DNA of 64,000 bases from CAJQQK01 sp963696075 (GCA_963696075.1 CAVOJD010000036.1:31719-95718), one strand, 5' to 3'. Shown: positions 18,401 to 26,323, counted from the stretch's first letter. A program made the numbers and translations. Notes: a model not told the origin generated them from the letters alone.

Positions 18401-18779
18401 TCTCCTCACCGCCTCCGAAGTCGCCGAACTCAGGCTTGATGCCGATTGGGTCATTCTGTCGGCCTGCAACACCGCCGCCGGCGCCGGCGCGGACTATGGC
18501 GGCGACGAGGCCCTATCCGGCCTCGCCCGCTCGTTCTTCTTTGCAGGCGCCCGCTCGCTGCTGGTCTCGCACTGGCCCGTGCGCTCGGATGCCGCCGTTG
18601 AACTGACGACACGCGCCCTCTCCCAGATCACGAACAACGCCACCATGAACCGCAGCACCGCCCTGCAGCGTGCCATGGTGAGCCTGATCGCAGACGAGAA
18701 AATCTACGCAGCCGCCCATCCCCAGGTCTGGGCCCCCTTTGTCGTCGTCGGCGAAGGCGCCAGCGCGGCTGGGAAATAG
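15489..18779 (+). CDS. Exported TPR-CHAT protein (caspase-like protease)
   Basis: A 1096-residue protein with a signal peptide (cleavage after ANA, about residue 20). A long TPR array follows at about residues 50-500, with repeated Y..A...Y..A/LN-N-A patterns and kinesin-light-chain-like repeats. A helical linker leads to a C-terminal CHAT domain from about 750. The CHAT dyad is visible: His942 in HFATHG and Cys993 in SACNTAAG, followed by SHWPV. CHAT domains are caspase/separase-like proteases, and TPRs bind protein partners. An RBS (GGGGGA) precedes the ATG by 6 bases. No effector gene is adjacent: DUF2779 is upstream and creD downstream, and a terminator-like hairpin follows. Substrate and trigger are unknown. 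Confidence 0.9.
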   Translation: MRRLAILVFAALAALPANAQEKAEPPATAEKPTDPRVEKFSSELATLHKLWKARKYREAIAPAERLTALAREIYGENHLRFSGSLFNLAMLYRNTGQYEAAFAVFAKVFTIQHPLRSPADKAYKRILQQLDETGQRVGTGREVVGYLETALEKLAAEGTAGTEHDVEIKARLGRLLRFLADYDRAEQVLREALAVRRRITTPDDISIVMDLNNLAGIVRARGKYAEAAKFYKEAIDVQIRIKGENNANTGILLDNIAVMYLTMGQPEEAEPYQKRALAILEKTLGDHHTSTGIALGNMAELYRNLSRYAESEPLFRRAIAILTKALPPNHPLLGAVTDNYAGLFQQRGQHEKALETYRKAITILSAAHGPEHPEVAVAYNNIGLALGSLGRHEESEQNFLKALGISQRAFGEDSIKLATTYANLADVRISLAKLDAARADAQRAIDLISTSLGPRHRRLIFPLTRVGEVALRQKDAATAYEKFKTAAEIYEEARLAMAARGGTFDDSGALNRVIATAFNLKRDGGPLGPGEYQSQAFRFSQLKTATKAGEALNKLGARLGARDPNLRTLAREQQDLLEAWAKADKTLISAVSAAPALRDKAREAALRAEIKRYGDRLTEINSRFETDYPEFTELSRPRPVTVAALQQLLSDDEVLIQYVVNPFATYAWAITASEAHWVRLPLKRRELRDLVHAVRCGLDVAEWIGEEKPLACFNLIGRFAEGGGALPFATDKAHALYTKLLEPIKDIIAGRKLLIVTSDALNRLPMHVLLTEPVADDSLENLKQAPWLVRSHPITVLPSVSSLAILRRSNPLPVTTASTGETERHPYFALANPLLLGPDGNDRSAFAVTGCEHHQAPKPDAIVSAATTLTSFFRGGQADVARLRTLAPLPDTAAEVCAVARGLGVSAGHLLLSDAATETRLRQLDRDTGALSRYRVLHFATHGLVSGELKGLAEPALVLTPPEKATPEDDGLLTASEVAELRLDADWVILSACNTAAGAGADYGGDEALSGLARSFFFAGARSLLVSHWPVRSDAAVELTTRALSQITNNATMNRSTALQRAMVSLIADEKIYAAAHPQVWAPFVVVGEGASAAGK

Positions 18780-18797
18780 CCGCGCCGGCTGAAAATC

Positions 18798-18847
18798 ATC
18801 ACCGGGCAATCGGCTGAAAATATCGGTCAGTGCCGGTGATTTCTTTT
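18798..18847 (+). terminator. Probable terminator after the TPR-CHAT gene
   Basis: An 8-bp inverted repeat (ATCACCGG / CCGGTGAT) is followed directly by TTCTTTT. The loop is long (27 bases) and contains a partial repeat of CGGCTGAAAAT, so efficiency is uncertain. Confidence 0.6.
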
Positions 18848-19006
18848 CACCGCACCGCCCCCGCCACATTTGGGCGTCAGGAAACGTTGCAGCCCGGTGC
18901 GTCACAGGTGCGCGCCCTATGTCCCCTTCTGTGCGCCTTTGCGCCGAGGCGTCTCACCGGACCGCGCCACGACGCAGGACAATCGACGAATGAGTAGGAG
19001 AGCCCG

Positions 19007-20374
19007 ATGGGCCTTGTCGACGCCATCCGCCGCCTCACCAATGCGCCAGCCTTCAAGTTCCTGCTGATCATCGTCCTCATCCTGGCCCTCGCCATCCCCC
19101 TCATCTTCGTCTACCTGCTGGTCTCTGAGCGCGCCCAGTACGCCAGCCGCGCCAAAGCCGAGATCGGCCAGGCCTGGGGCGATGCGCAGACGCTGCGCGG
19201 CCCCTTCGTCATCGTCCCAACGAAACGCGAGCGCACAATTCAGGTCGGCAACGAAACCCGCACCGAACAGATTTCCGAACTCGCCGTCTTCCTCCCCGAG
19301 ACCCTCAACGTCAGCCCGAACGCGCGCACCGAACAGCGCCAGCGCGGCATTTACGCCGTCCCCGTCTACCGCAGCAACATCACCATCACGGGTCGCTTCA
19401 TCGCCCCTGAAACCCGGCGGATCACGAACAAGGGTGCAACCTTCCTGTGGGATGAAGCCGTCCTCACCATGCTGATAACGGACGTGCGCGGCATCAAGAA
19501 AACCGCCGAGATCGAGCTTGGCCAGGAGACCACCCGCTTCCGCTCGGGCCCCGGCGTCGACAGCGGTCCCGCCGGCCGCCAGCCCGGCGCCATCCACGTC
19601 CCCATCGGCGCCACCCGCGCCGAGCAGGGCTTCACCTTCACCTTCAATCTCGAACTGAACGGCTCCAACGCCCTGAACTTCGTCCCCGCCGGCGGTGAAA
19701 CCGAAATCGCCGTGCAGTCCGACTGGCCCCACCCCTCTTTCTCCGGCGCCTTCCTCCCCGACACCCGCACGATCTCGGACAATGGCTTCGAAGCCACCTG
19801 GAAGATCCCCCGCCTCGCCCGCGGCCAGGGCCAGACCCAGCACGTCTCGGGCCTCGACAATCTGATGCAGCAAACCGTCTTCGGCGTGCGTTTCTTCCAG
19901 CCGGTGAAATTCTATTCCCTCGCCGAACGCGCTCTGAAGTACGCCCAGGGCTTCATTGCCATCGTCTTCTTCGCCGTCTTCGTCATGGAGATGAAATCAG
20001 CCCGCCGCGTCCACTGGATCCAGTACTTGTTTGTCGGCCTCGCGCTCGCGATCTTCTACCTTGTCCTGATCGGCACCGCCGAACACATCGGCTTCGAATG
20101 GGGTTATCTCGCAGCCGCCACCGCGACCACCGTCCTGGTGGCCGCCTACATTGCCACCGTCACCCGCTCGCCAACCACCGGCGCCCAGATCTTCGCGATC
20201 ATCGCCGTCATCTACGCGCTGCTCTATCTGCTCCTGCGCGTCGAGGACTACGCACTTCTGATCGGCTCCCTCGCCGCCTTCGCAATGCTGGCAGCCGTGA
20301 TGTTCGCAACCCGCGACGTCGACTGGTCACGTGGCCACAATCCTGATGACCAACCCCAGAGGATGAGCGAATAA
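19007..20374 (+). CDS. creD: CreD-family inner-membrane protein
   Basis: Inner-membrane protein of the CreD family, linked to envelope integrity and, in enterobacteria and Pseudomonas, to the CreBC regulon. The 455-residue product has one N-terminal transmembrane helix (about 17-40) and a large periplasmic domain (RGPFVIVP, YAVPVYRSNITITGRF, LMQQTVFGVRFFQPVKFYSLAERALKYA). About five helices close the protein. The length and the FGV.FF.P...Y....RA.KY block are diagnostic. AGGAG lies 7 bases before the ATG. No creBC genes are nearby. Confidence 0.93.
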   Translation: MGLVDAIRRLTNAPAFKFLLIIVLILALAIPLIFVYLLVSERAQYASRAKAEIGQAWGDAQTLRGPFVIVPTKRERTIQVGNETRTEQISELAVFLPETLNVSPNARTEQRQRGIYAVPVYRSNITITGRFIAPETRRITNKGATFLWDEAVLTMLITDVRGIKKTAEIELGQETTRFRSGPGVDSGPAGRQPGAIHVPIGATRAEQGFTFTFNLELNGSNALNFVPAGGETEIAVQSDWPHPSFSGAFLPDTRTISDNGFEATWKIPRLARGQGQTQHVSGLDNLMQQTVFGVRFFQPVKFYSLAERALKYAQGFIAIVFFAVFVMEMKSARRVHWIQYLFVGLALAIFYLVLIGTAEHIGFEWGYLAAATATTVLVAAYIATVTRSPTTGAQIFAIIAVIYALLYLLLRVEDYALLIGSLAAFAMLAAVMFATRDVDWSRGHNPDDQPQRMSE

Positions 20375-20402
20375 ATCCGCACGCGCTGGCATCGGCCAGC
20401 CG

Positions 20403-20825
20403 CTACGGCCCGATTAACGCCTTGGCCTTCTGGCAGATCTCGTTGACCTGTGCGCCCGGTTCGGATTTCCCCGAGAGGACGTTGGCGAACCGCACGGCGT
20501 TTTGTTGATCAAGCATTTCGAACAGCGACCAGCAACTTGTCGGGCCTTCCGTCCGGAAACGTTCCGCCCGCGCCCGCGCGCCCCCATCGCTCTGGAGGCC
20601 ACACAGCTTCGGCCCCACTGATTGAATGGCAAGGTTGGTCACGATCGTGCGGTGAGGACAGGCAAGACCCCGCCACGCGCGCCCGGATAACGGATTAGCC
20701 AGCGTGAAACTGACCGCCGAAGCATGCACACCCGGTTCCGCATCGGGATTGCGCGACCAGGAAAAACCGAACAAGCCCGCAACTGCCAGAACGCCAATCG
20801 CGATGAGCGCAACGAAAAGCCGCAT
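20403..20825 (-). CDS. Small anchored or secreted protein of unknown function
   Basis: A 140-residue product not assigned to a family. It starts with a hydrophobic helix (MRLFVALIAIGVLAVAGLFGF) that is either a membrane anchor or an uncleaved signal. The rest has four cysteines (in ACPHR, KLCGL, TSCWS and NEICQ), which would suit two disulfides in the periplasm. GGGGGACAG precedes the ATG at 20825, favouring this start over 20858. It converges tightly with creD (28-bp gap). Confidence 0.6.
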   Translation of the reverse strand: MRLFVALIAIGVLAVAGLFGFSWSRNPDAEPGVHASAVSFTLANPLSGRAWRGLACPHRTIVTNLAIQSVGPKLCGLQSDGGARARAERFRTEGPTSCWSLFEMLDQQNAVRFANVLSGKSEPGAQVNEICQKAKALIGP

Positions 20826-20979
20826 GAAACTGTCCCCCAGAACCAATGGCGCACGCATGGCAAGAGCCCGTCCTCTCCGCCATCATGCGCGCAGTCTGTT
20901 TAGCGCGTCACTTCCCAGTCCGCCAACCGCCCACAGGTCAAAACTGATCTGACAAACCATCGAAACACCGCACACAACC

Positions 20980-21012
20980 AAAAGAAAAACGGCACAGGGA
21001 GCCCCTGCGCCG
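20980..21012 (-). terminator. Rho-independent terminator of the small membrane protein gene
   Basis: On the minus strand a CGGCGCAGGG / CCCTGTGCCG stem with one mismatch and a 3-base loop is followed by TTTTTCTTTT. It ends transcription coming from 21086-21436. Confidence 0.85.
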
Positions 21013-21085
21013 CTTGGCAATTCATTTTGACTGACTGAGGCCAGCGCCAAGTGGCGCTGACCTGCCGGCCGAACGCGCTGTGCGA

Positions 21086-21436
21086 TCAGGCGGCCACGCC
21101 CTGACTCGGCGCCTGTTGCGTGGCCCGCGCCCCGGCAACCTCACCCTCGGTGACCGGAATCAGCTTCAGGAACAGGCCTGCCAGAGCGATGTGGATGGCG
21201 AAAGTCGCAAAGAATGCTGCCGTGCCACCGATCACGGTGTTCAGTGCCAGCGCGAGATAGAACAGCGACCCGGCAACGGCATACGTCATCAGCAGAGCGA
21301 CAACATAAGCCGGAATCGTATTCGTCGCCCATGACGGCAAGCTCGACGAACGGAATGCAAGGCGAAGGATCGCAAACAAAGATAGAACCGCGGCCGCGAT
21401 GGCCGATGCTGCCAGGATGTCGTAGGTGGCTTCCAT
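21086..21436 (-). CDS. Small three-helix membrane protein of unknown function
   Basis: A 116-residue hydrophobic protein with helices at about 8-28, 43-62 and 66-93 and a short polar C terminus. GGGAGAAAA lies upstream of the ATG. No family was recognised. It is a single-gene unit with its own terminator and about 300 bp of upstream DNA, consistent with independent regulation. Confidence 0.65.
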   Translation of the reverse strand: MEATYDILAASAIAAAVLSLFAILRLAFRSSSLPSWATNTIPAYVVALLMTYAVAGSLFYLALALNTVIGGTAAFFATFAIHIALAGLFLKLIPVTEGEVAGARATQQAPSQGVAA

Positions 21437-21576
21437 TTTTTCGTTTTCTCCCTGTCTGAATTACGCGCCGGAGGCGCTTCGACTTTCGCTTGAGCCGGAG
21501 CGCCTCTCCTCGAAAATGCGCCATTCGCAACAATGGAGACGCCGGCGCCATCGACGCCAATCGGAAAAACCAGAAT

Positions 21577-21601
21577 GGTCGATCGGATTTTTCGATCGAC
21601 C
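21577..21601. promoter_or_regulatory. Perfect 9-bp inverted repeat upstream of the small membrane protein
   Basis: GGTCGATCG and CGATCGACC are separated by GATTTTT. It lies in the 308-bp gap between the small membrane protein start (21436) and the LysR-type gene stop (21745), about 140 bp upstream of the former. It could be an operator or a weak hairpin. Nothing else in this gap looks structured. Confidence 0.4.
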
Positions 21602-21744
21602 TCCTCAAATACGCGAAATCCGACCGCTCCCACCCACCAGGAGGGCAGACGCAATTCGTCCGCAAATCGTCCACAAATCGTCCAATGAGATATATGCGGG
21701 CTTAGAATGGCGGCGGGATCGTCGAACGCCTCAAGCGGAACGCC

Positions 21745-22671
21745 TCAAGAGGCGCCAAGAACCGTACAGTCAGGGAATTCGCGCTCGACCAGCGACCGCA
21801 GCAACTGCGCGAGTTCGCGGTACTGCTCATGGCGTGCCGTGCTGCGCCGCCACATCATCCCAACGGTGCGATAGATCGCCCGGTCATTCAGTTCGATAAT
21901 CGCAACGCTGTCATCGCGTGCCGCCACCGCACGTACATAAAGGCCGGGCAGGAATGTCACGCCGAGCCCCATCGCAACCATCTCCCGCAGCGTATCCAGG
22001 CTGGTCCCTTCGTAGTCGTAGCGCAGTCGTGCCCCGAACTCCTCGCTGAGCGCCAGCGCGGCATCATGCAGCTGATGCCCCCGCGCCAGCGCCAGTATGT
22101 CCTCCCCCTCGAGATCCGCCCGCACCACCTTCGCCTTCTTCGCGAGCGGATGCCCCTTGGCAACGGTCAGATACAACGGCTCGCGAAACAGCTCCTCAAC
22201 ATCGATATCACCGTGCTTGACCGGCAGCAGCGACACCAGCAGATCATGCCGCCCCTCGCTCAGTGCGCTTGGCAGGCCGCTCGGCAGTTCTTCGCGTACG
22301 TAAAGCTTGAGGTCCTTGTAGTGGCGCTGCAGCTCGGGGATAACGATTGGGAGAAAATACGGCCCGATCGATGCCGGCAGCCCAAGCCGCAGGATGCCGG
22401 CAAGCTCGCGCCCCCCGCTTGATGCCAGCGCCCGGATTTCATCGGCATCCGCCAGCATCCGCCGCGCAATCTGCACGATCTGCGCGCCAAGCGGCGTCAT
22501 CATTACCCGGTTGCGCGTCCGCTCCACCAACTGCGCCCCAAGCCGCACCTCCAACACCTTGAGTTGCTCGCTCAACGTCGGCTGCGTGGTGTTTGCCCGC
22601 TCTGCGGCGCGCCGGAAATGGCGGGTTTCATCGAGTGCCACAAGATATTCAAGCTGTCTCAGATTAGGCAT
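21745..22671 (-). CDS. LysR-type regulator, OxyR-like but without the redox cysteine
   Basis: A 308-residue transcription factor. The N-terminal winged helix-turn-helix (LRQLEYLVALDETRHFRRAAE, QPTLSEQLKVLE) and effector domain align in pattern with OxyR: LPSGLPSALSEGRHD and the GHxLxDxAL stretch where OxyR carries Cys199. Here that position is Gln200 (ARGHQLHDAAL). No cysteine occurs at the second redox position either. The only nearby Cys is in the C-terminal FPDCTV. It therefore cannot sense peroxide by the classical disulfide switch and may bind a small ligand. An inverted repeat about 80 bp upstream is a candidate self-regulatory site. Confidence 0.88.
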   Translation of the reverse strand: MPNLRQLEYLVALDETRHFRRAAERANTTQPTLSEQLKVLEVRLGAQLVERTRNRVMMTPLGAQIVQIARRMLADADEIRALASSGGRELAGILRLGLPASIGPYFLPIVIPELQRHYKDLKLYVREELPSGLPSALSEGRHDLLVSLLPVKHGDIDVEELFREPLYLTVAKGHPLAKKAKVVRADLEGEDILALARGHQLHDAALALSEEFGARLRYDYEGTSLDTLREMVAMGLGVTFLPGLYVRAVAARDDSVAIIELNDRAIYRTVGMMWRRSTARHEQYRELAQLLRSLVEREFPDCTVLGAS

Positions 22672-22749
22672 TCGATCCTCTGGCCAACAATGATGAGCTG
22701 CAACGTATCAATTTAGGGATGATCGCCGCATCTTCGAGTGCCACCGCCA

Positions 22750-22768
22750 CGATCGGCAAAACCGATCG
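22750..22768. promoter_or_regulatory. Candidate LysR-type operator
   Basis: Perfect 7-bp inverted repeat CGATCGG-CAAAA-CCGATCG, which fits the ATCGG-N5-CCGAT style of a LysR box, 79 bp upstream of the regulator start. The rest of the 361-bp gap (22672-23032) shows no gene. Confidence 0.45.
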
Positions 22769-23032
22769 CAAGGGCGATGCCTTTCGATTGGAAAACCACC
22801 GCTCTTGAGCCCAGTTGAGGGGGTGTCGGAGCAGCGAAACGGTGGCCGGGCACGAGGCCGAACTTACAAAGTACCGGTGGTTCAGTCATTTCAGCGCTGA
22901 GGATAGGCGGCGCTGAAGGTGAGTTGCCATCAGGCAGTGCCTGGTCACCTTATCTGCGCCCTGGGTGCGCGGCCCAAACCGCTCTCCCGGCGGCGTACCC
23001 TTTGCCCGCAACCCGTGAAGGAGATTGGTTCG

Positions 23033-23314
23033 ATGTTGGACTTGGCGAAACTGGCAGGACTGGTTGGCGATCTCTTCGGCGAAACAGCGGAGCGCCCCGG
23101 CATGGACGCCATCACCGGTCAACTTGACGCGCTTGGGATTGATCCTGCGACGCTTGAGGGCCTGGACGCCCAGCAGATCCTCGAAACACTCCAGGCCCAG
23201 GGCATTGATTTGTCCGGCCTCGACCCGAGCGAACTCGTAGCACTCGGCTCGGAAACGGGCCTCGATAGCATCGTGCCCGCCCTGATTGAACGCATAACCG
23301 ATCGCGCTGCCTGA
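23033..23314 (+). CDS. Small acidic helical protein of unknown function
   Basis: A 93-residue product with a good AAGGAG site 9 bases before the ATG. It is strongly acidic and built of Leu/Asp/Gly-rich short helices with repeated LDxLGIDPATLEGLD / IDLSGLDPSELVAL motifs, ending DRAA. No signal or membrane segment is seen. The repeats suggest a small interaction module. A strong terminator follows at 23363, supporting a real monocistronic gene. Confidence 0.65.
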   Translation: MLDLAKLAGLVGDLFGETAERPGMDAITGQLDALGIDPATLEGLDAQQILETLQAQGIDLSGLDPSELVALGSETGLDSIVPALIERITDRAA

Positions 23315-23362
23315 TCCTTCCTCGACGAACCCTCCCTGTCGACCGGTCAGTAGCGCCCTTAA

Positions 23363-23404
23363 GCCCGGCAACTTCCGCTTCGCGGAAGGTGCCGGGCCTT
23401 TTTC
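23363..23404 (+). terminator. Rho-independent terminator
   Basis: Long stem GCCCGGCA-A-CTTCCGC / GCGGAAG-G-TGCCGGGC with a TTC loop, one internal mismatch, followed by CTTTTTC. It ends the 23033-23314 transcript. Confidence 0.92.
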
Positions 23405-23517
23405 TGCCCGCCATCCGCCGCAGGCCGCAGACCTCACGCAGAACCACGCGGCAGCCGGCCGCGTGAAACCGCAGCACGAGGGTCTGGATCATCTTAGAAT
23501 ATTGCAAGATCGGGAAA

Positions 23518-23592
<75 letters not shown>

Positions 23593-23753
23593 CAGGAAAC
23601 GTTCACCCGGCACCGTACCACGACGTGCCGATCCGCTCCGAAGAGCGCATCCTATAGGGGAAAACCGTCACCCCTGGCAAGTGCTTCATCCGTGAAAGTT
23701 TGCGCGCCCGCACAACCAACCTCTCGACGCAACCGTGACCTTAACCAGGCCGC

Positions 23754-24146
23754 CTAGCCCGCCAGCACCGCATCGATCTCATTGACGAGCTGCTTGAGGT
23801 GAAACGGCTTTGACAGAACGCGCGCGTCCGGGCGCACACCGTGCCCCTCGTCAGTATTGAGCGTAACCGCGGCAAAGCCCGTGATGAACATGATCTTGAG
23901 CATCGGATCGAGTTCGCTCGCCCGCCGCGCCAGCTCAATCCCGTCCATCTCCGGCATCACGATATCGGTCAGCAACAGCGAAAACGGCTCCTGCGACAGG
24001 CGCTCATAAGCCGCAACGCCATTCTCGAACGCATGCACTTCATAGCCCGCACGCGTCAGCGCCCGCTCGAGAAAGCGGCGCATCGATTCCTCATCCTCCG
24101 CCAGAAGGATCCGTCGAATGGGAAGGCTCGATGGCTTCGCGGTCAT
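23754..24146 (-). CDS. cpdR: CpdR-like single-domain response regulator
   Basis: A stand-alone receiver domain of 130 residues. In Caulobacter and rhizobia CpdR controls ClpXP-dependent proteolysis during the cell cycle and is switched by the CckA-ChpT relay. Visible features are the acidic pocket (LLAEDEE), the phosphorylation Asp61 in LLLTDIVMPEMDGIEL, the TGFA block and Lys in SKPFHL. The start at 24146 has GGGAG upstream; the ORF could open at 24263 but the extension looks like leader DNA. The N-formylglutamate amidohydrolase next to it is a recurrent alphaproteobacterial neighbour. A slightly longer N terminus than classical CpdR leaves some doubt about orthology. Confidence 0.82.
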   Translation of the reverse strand: MTAKPSSLPIRRILLAEDEESMRRFLERALTRAGYEVHAFENGVAAYERLSQEPFSLLLTDIVMPEMDGIELARRASELDPMLKIMFITGFAAVTLNTDEGHGVRPDARVLSKPFHLKQLVNEIDAVLAG

Positions 24147-24472
24147 GAAATACTCCCAGGGGCGTCGAATTCTCGCCAACGGCAAAGGCGACACGGGTCG
24201 CAGCCGCTTGTCAGGCCCCAATGTGCCGCCGTTTTGGTAAATGACCGGTGAACCACGTCGCATTCATGGCACATCTCAACATCCCCCGTTGCCATTTTGC
24301 GCGCAATAACGAAAGTCTGATTGTTGTCCCTTCGCACTTGCAACATGTCATAAGCCGACGCACAGTCGATCGGGATGTGGCGGTCAACGTTAAGGGGAAC
24401 AGCTCCGATCGGCACGAAACACGTGCCAAGCTACCTCTGCCCATAAATTGAAAGCGATTGCGGGACGTCTAC
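24147..24472. other. Divergent intergenic region upstream of cpdR and the amidohydrolase
   Basis: 326 bp that should hold both divergent promoters. I see no convincing gene, terminator or strong repeat in it. Confidence 0.5.
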
Positions 24473-25372
24473 ATGCCATCGAGAGAACGCCAGGCAATCG
24501 CCGAAGAAATCAATCCTCCATTCTCCATCTACCGCCCGCGCGAGCAGACCACGCCCCTCGTCTTTTGCTCCCCCCATTCAGGCCGCGTCTATCCGTCCGT
24601 GCTGCGGGAGGCAACCAACCTCGACGAGCTCGGCCTGCGTAAATCGGAGGATTGCTTTGTTGACGAACTCTTCTCCAGGGCACCAGACGCCGGCGCGCCG
24701 CTGATCGCAGCCCACTTCCCCCGCGCCTACCTGGACGTCAACCGCGAGCCCTTCGAGCTCGATCCCGAGCTCTTCGACGAGCCGCTTCCCGCCTTCGCCA
24801 ATGCCCAGACAATGCGCGTCATCGGCGGCCTCGGCACGATTCCACGCATCGTCGCTGAAGCGGAAGAGATCTACGACGCCCCCCTGTCGCTCGCCGTCGC
24901 CATGGTGCGCATTGAACGCCTTTACCGCCCCTTTCACGCCGCACTCAACGAACTGCTTGAGACAACGCGAGAGCGCTTCGGCTATGCCGTCCTGATCGAT
25001 TGCCACTCAATGCCGTCTGCGTCGCTGACATTTCCGGCAACCACCCGGCCTGAGTTTATTCTCGGCGACCGCTTCGGCAGCTCATGCGATTTCCGCGTCA
25101 CCCGCACCGCCCGCGAGGCCATCGTGGACCTCAAATACCGCGTCCAATTGAATCGCCCCTATGCCGGCGGCTTCATCACCGAGCACTACGGTCGTCCGTC
25201 AGAAAACCTCCATGCGCTGCAAATCGAGATCAATCGCGGCCTCTACCTGAACGAACGAACGCTGCAACGCGCCCGCCACTTTGATGCCTTTCAGCGCGAG
25301 ATCTCGACCCTGATCGCCAGCCTTACCAGCCGTATTCCAACGGTCATAGAGGGCAGTCTTGCCGCCGAATGA
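24473..25372 (+). CDS. N-formylglutamate amidohydrolase
   Basis: Hydrolyses N-formylglutamate to glutamate and formate, the end of one histidine degradation route; family members also act on related N-acylated amino acids. The 299-residue protein has FCSPHSGRVYP near the N terminus, the IDCHSMPS metal/active-site block and a late RPYAGGFITEHYGRP segment with LQIEINRGLYL. The ATG at 24473 follows CGGGACG; a TTG at 24458 is possible. No hut genes are adjacent. Downstream lie the two AbcR-like RNAs, transcribed toward it. Confidence 0.9.
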   Translation: MPSRERQAIAEEINPPFSIYRPREQTTPLVFCSPHSGRVYPSVLREATNLDELGLRKSEDCFVDELFSRAPDAGAPLIAAHFPRAYLDVNREPFELDPELFDEPLPAFANAQTMRVIGGLGTIPRIVAEAEEIYDAPLSLAVAMVRIERLYRPFHAALNELLETTRERFGYAVLIDCHSMPSASLTFPATTRPEFILGDRFGSSCDFRVTRTAREAIVDLKYRVQLNRPYAGGFITEHYGRPSENLHALQIEINRGLYLNERTLQRARHFDAFQREISTLIASLTSRIPTVIEGSLAAE

Positions 25373-25536
25373 CGGCTCGGCCTGGCGCCAATTTCCCACC
25401 TCTCCCGTCCACGTCCCGCTTCGCTGGTATCCAGCCCCGCCTTGCGCACGCCGTGCGCCCTCAGTCCGTCCGCCGTTGGCGCCAAACCGGCGTTGCCTTG
25501 GTCCGCGCTGACGATAGCGACTCTGGGGCTCCAGGC

Positions 25537-25628
25537 AAAAAAAAAGGCCGCTCGATGAAGAGCGGCCCGAAGTCTAGGGAGGAAACGCCCAAGGAGGGCA
25601 GCAGTCGATGAAACCATCGACCACACCG
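25537..25628 (-). ncRNA. AbcR/ar15-like small RNA, copy A
   Basis: A minus-strand RNA of about 90 nt. From 5' to 3' it shows a perfect hairpin (GTCGATG-GTTT-CATCGAC), a small GCCC-TCCTT-GGGC hairpin, an unpaired TTTCCTCCCTAGACTT linker, and a strong terminator (GGCCGCTC/GAGCGGCC) with a run of nine T. The CCTCCC in the linker is an anti-Shine-Dalgarno motif. The small hairpin, linker and terminator recur almost unchanged in copy B about 414 bp away. A -10-like ATATTA (minus strand, 25640-25635) precedes the proposed 5' end. The tandem arrangement and linker match my memory of the AbcR family of Rhizobiales. The family assignment is inference, but the RNA itself is well supported. The 163 bp from 25373 to the terminator hold nothing else. 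Confidence 0.75.
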
Positions 25629-25952
25629 AGAAGGTAATATCGCATTGCACAATTCGCAATTGCAAAAACCGCAAAGCTGACCTGCATTCGTAGAGGAGAT
25701 CCAGCCGAAGCCGCGCGAAATACGCATAGCGAGCGCATAACACACTGTTAAATAGGGGATTTCACCAGAGCGACCCTGCGACGTTTTAGCCTTCATCCGA
25801 CAGAGGAATGTATTCCAACGAGCCCGATACGCGACCAGACAGCTCTTCAAGTCGGCAAAAACCAGACAAAATATCGCAGCGCAGCAAAAATCAGAAACGT
25901 GAAGGTCCCTGATCAGCAAACCGTCACTGCAAGGTTCCCTTGCCTGCTCCAC
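25629..25952. other. Spacer between the two small RNA genes
   Basis: 324 bp with no credible protein gene. It contains the promoter region of copy A on the minus strand and is more AT-rich than the surrounding genes. No other structure was recognised. Confidence 0.5.
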
Positions 25953-26062
25953 AAAAAAAGGCCGCTCATCAAGAGCGGCCCGAAGTCTAGGGAGGAAACG
26001 CCCAGAATGGGCGCAGGTGAGCCAGGGCTCGCCTGTAAGACGAATATGGGAACGATTCGGTT
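25953..26062 (-). ncRNA. AbcR/ar15-like small RNA, copy B
   Basis: A minus-strand RNA of about 110 nt. It starts with an unpaired region containing TTCCCAT, a second possible anti-Shine-Dalgarno site. A long hairpin (CAGGCGAGCC / GGCTCACCTG) follows, then a GCCC-ATTCT-GGGC hairpin. The same TTTCCTCCCTAGACTT linker as copy A and a GGCCGCTC/GAGCGGCC terminator with seven T close it. The 5' hairpin differs completely from copy A while the 3' part is nearly identical, as expected for duplicated regulators that share targets but differ in stability or timing. A consensus TTGACA lies upstream. Confidence 0.78.
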
Positions 26063-26066
26063 CACG

Positions 26067-26095
26067 TCACAATACGACAGACGCGAAAATGTCAA
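26067..26095 (-). promoter_or_regulatory. Promoter of small RNA copy B
   Basis: A perfect -35 hexamer TTGACA (minus strand, 26095-26090) is followed after about 15-17 bases by TATTGT/TTGTGA as a weak -10. The expected start near 26062 agrees with the RNA boundary inferred from structure. Confidence 0.65.
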
Positions 26096-26323
26096 CTCTC
26101 GAGCGTCTGACACCCGTTCAAGCTGTAAGTGTGACGATTTAGACCCGGTTGAGTTGCATGCTTGCCCGGCACGTGCCCAATGCTGCGCCCACGTCATCCA
26201 ATTCGGTGCCCTTGAGCGCGACAATTACTGGCCGGATACGTCACGAAATGCGATTGAGCCTGGGGCCGCGCAATTCAGCCGCGCTATGCTGGCGTGGTGC
26301 CCGGCCCCCACACACCGCCGCAG

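Noticed and set aside
13811..18779. A phage-defence island made of the Cas4-like nuclease and the CHAT protein.
   Set aside because: They are 142 bp apart on one strand, but the CHAT protein has a signal peptide, ordinary housekeeping genes surround both, and no mobile element marks lie nearby. The idea is worth testing but not supported.
24248..24451. 67-residue plus-strand frame in the cpdR upstream gap.
   Set aside because: It overlaps the promoter region, has no ribosome site, and no recognisable sequence.
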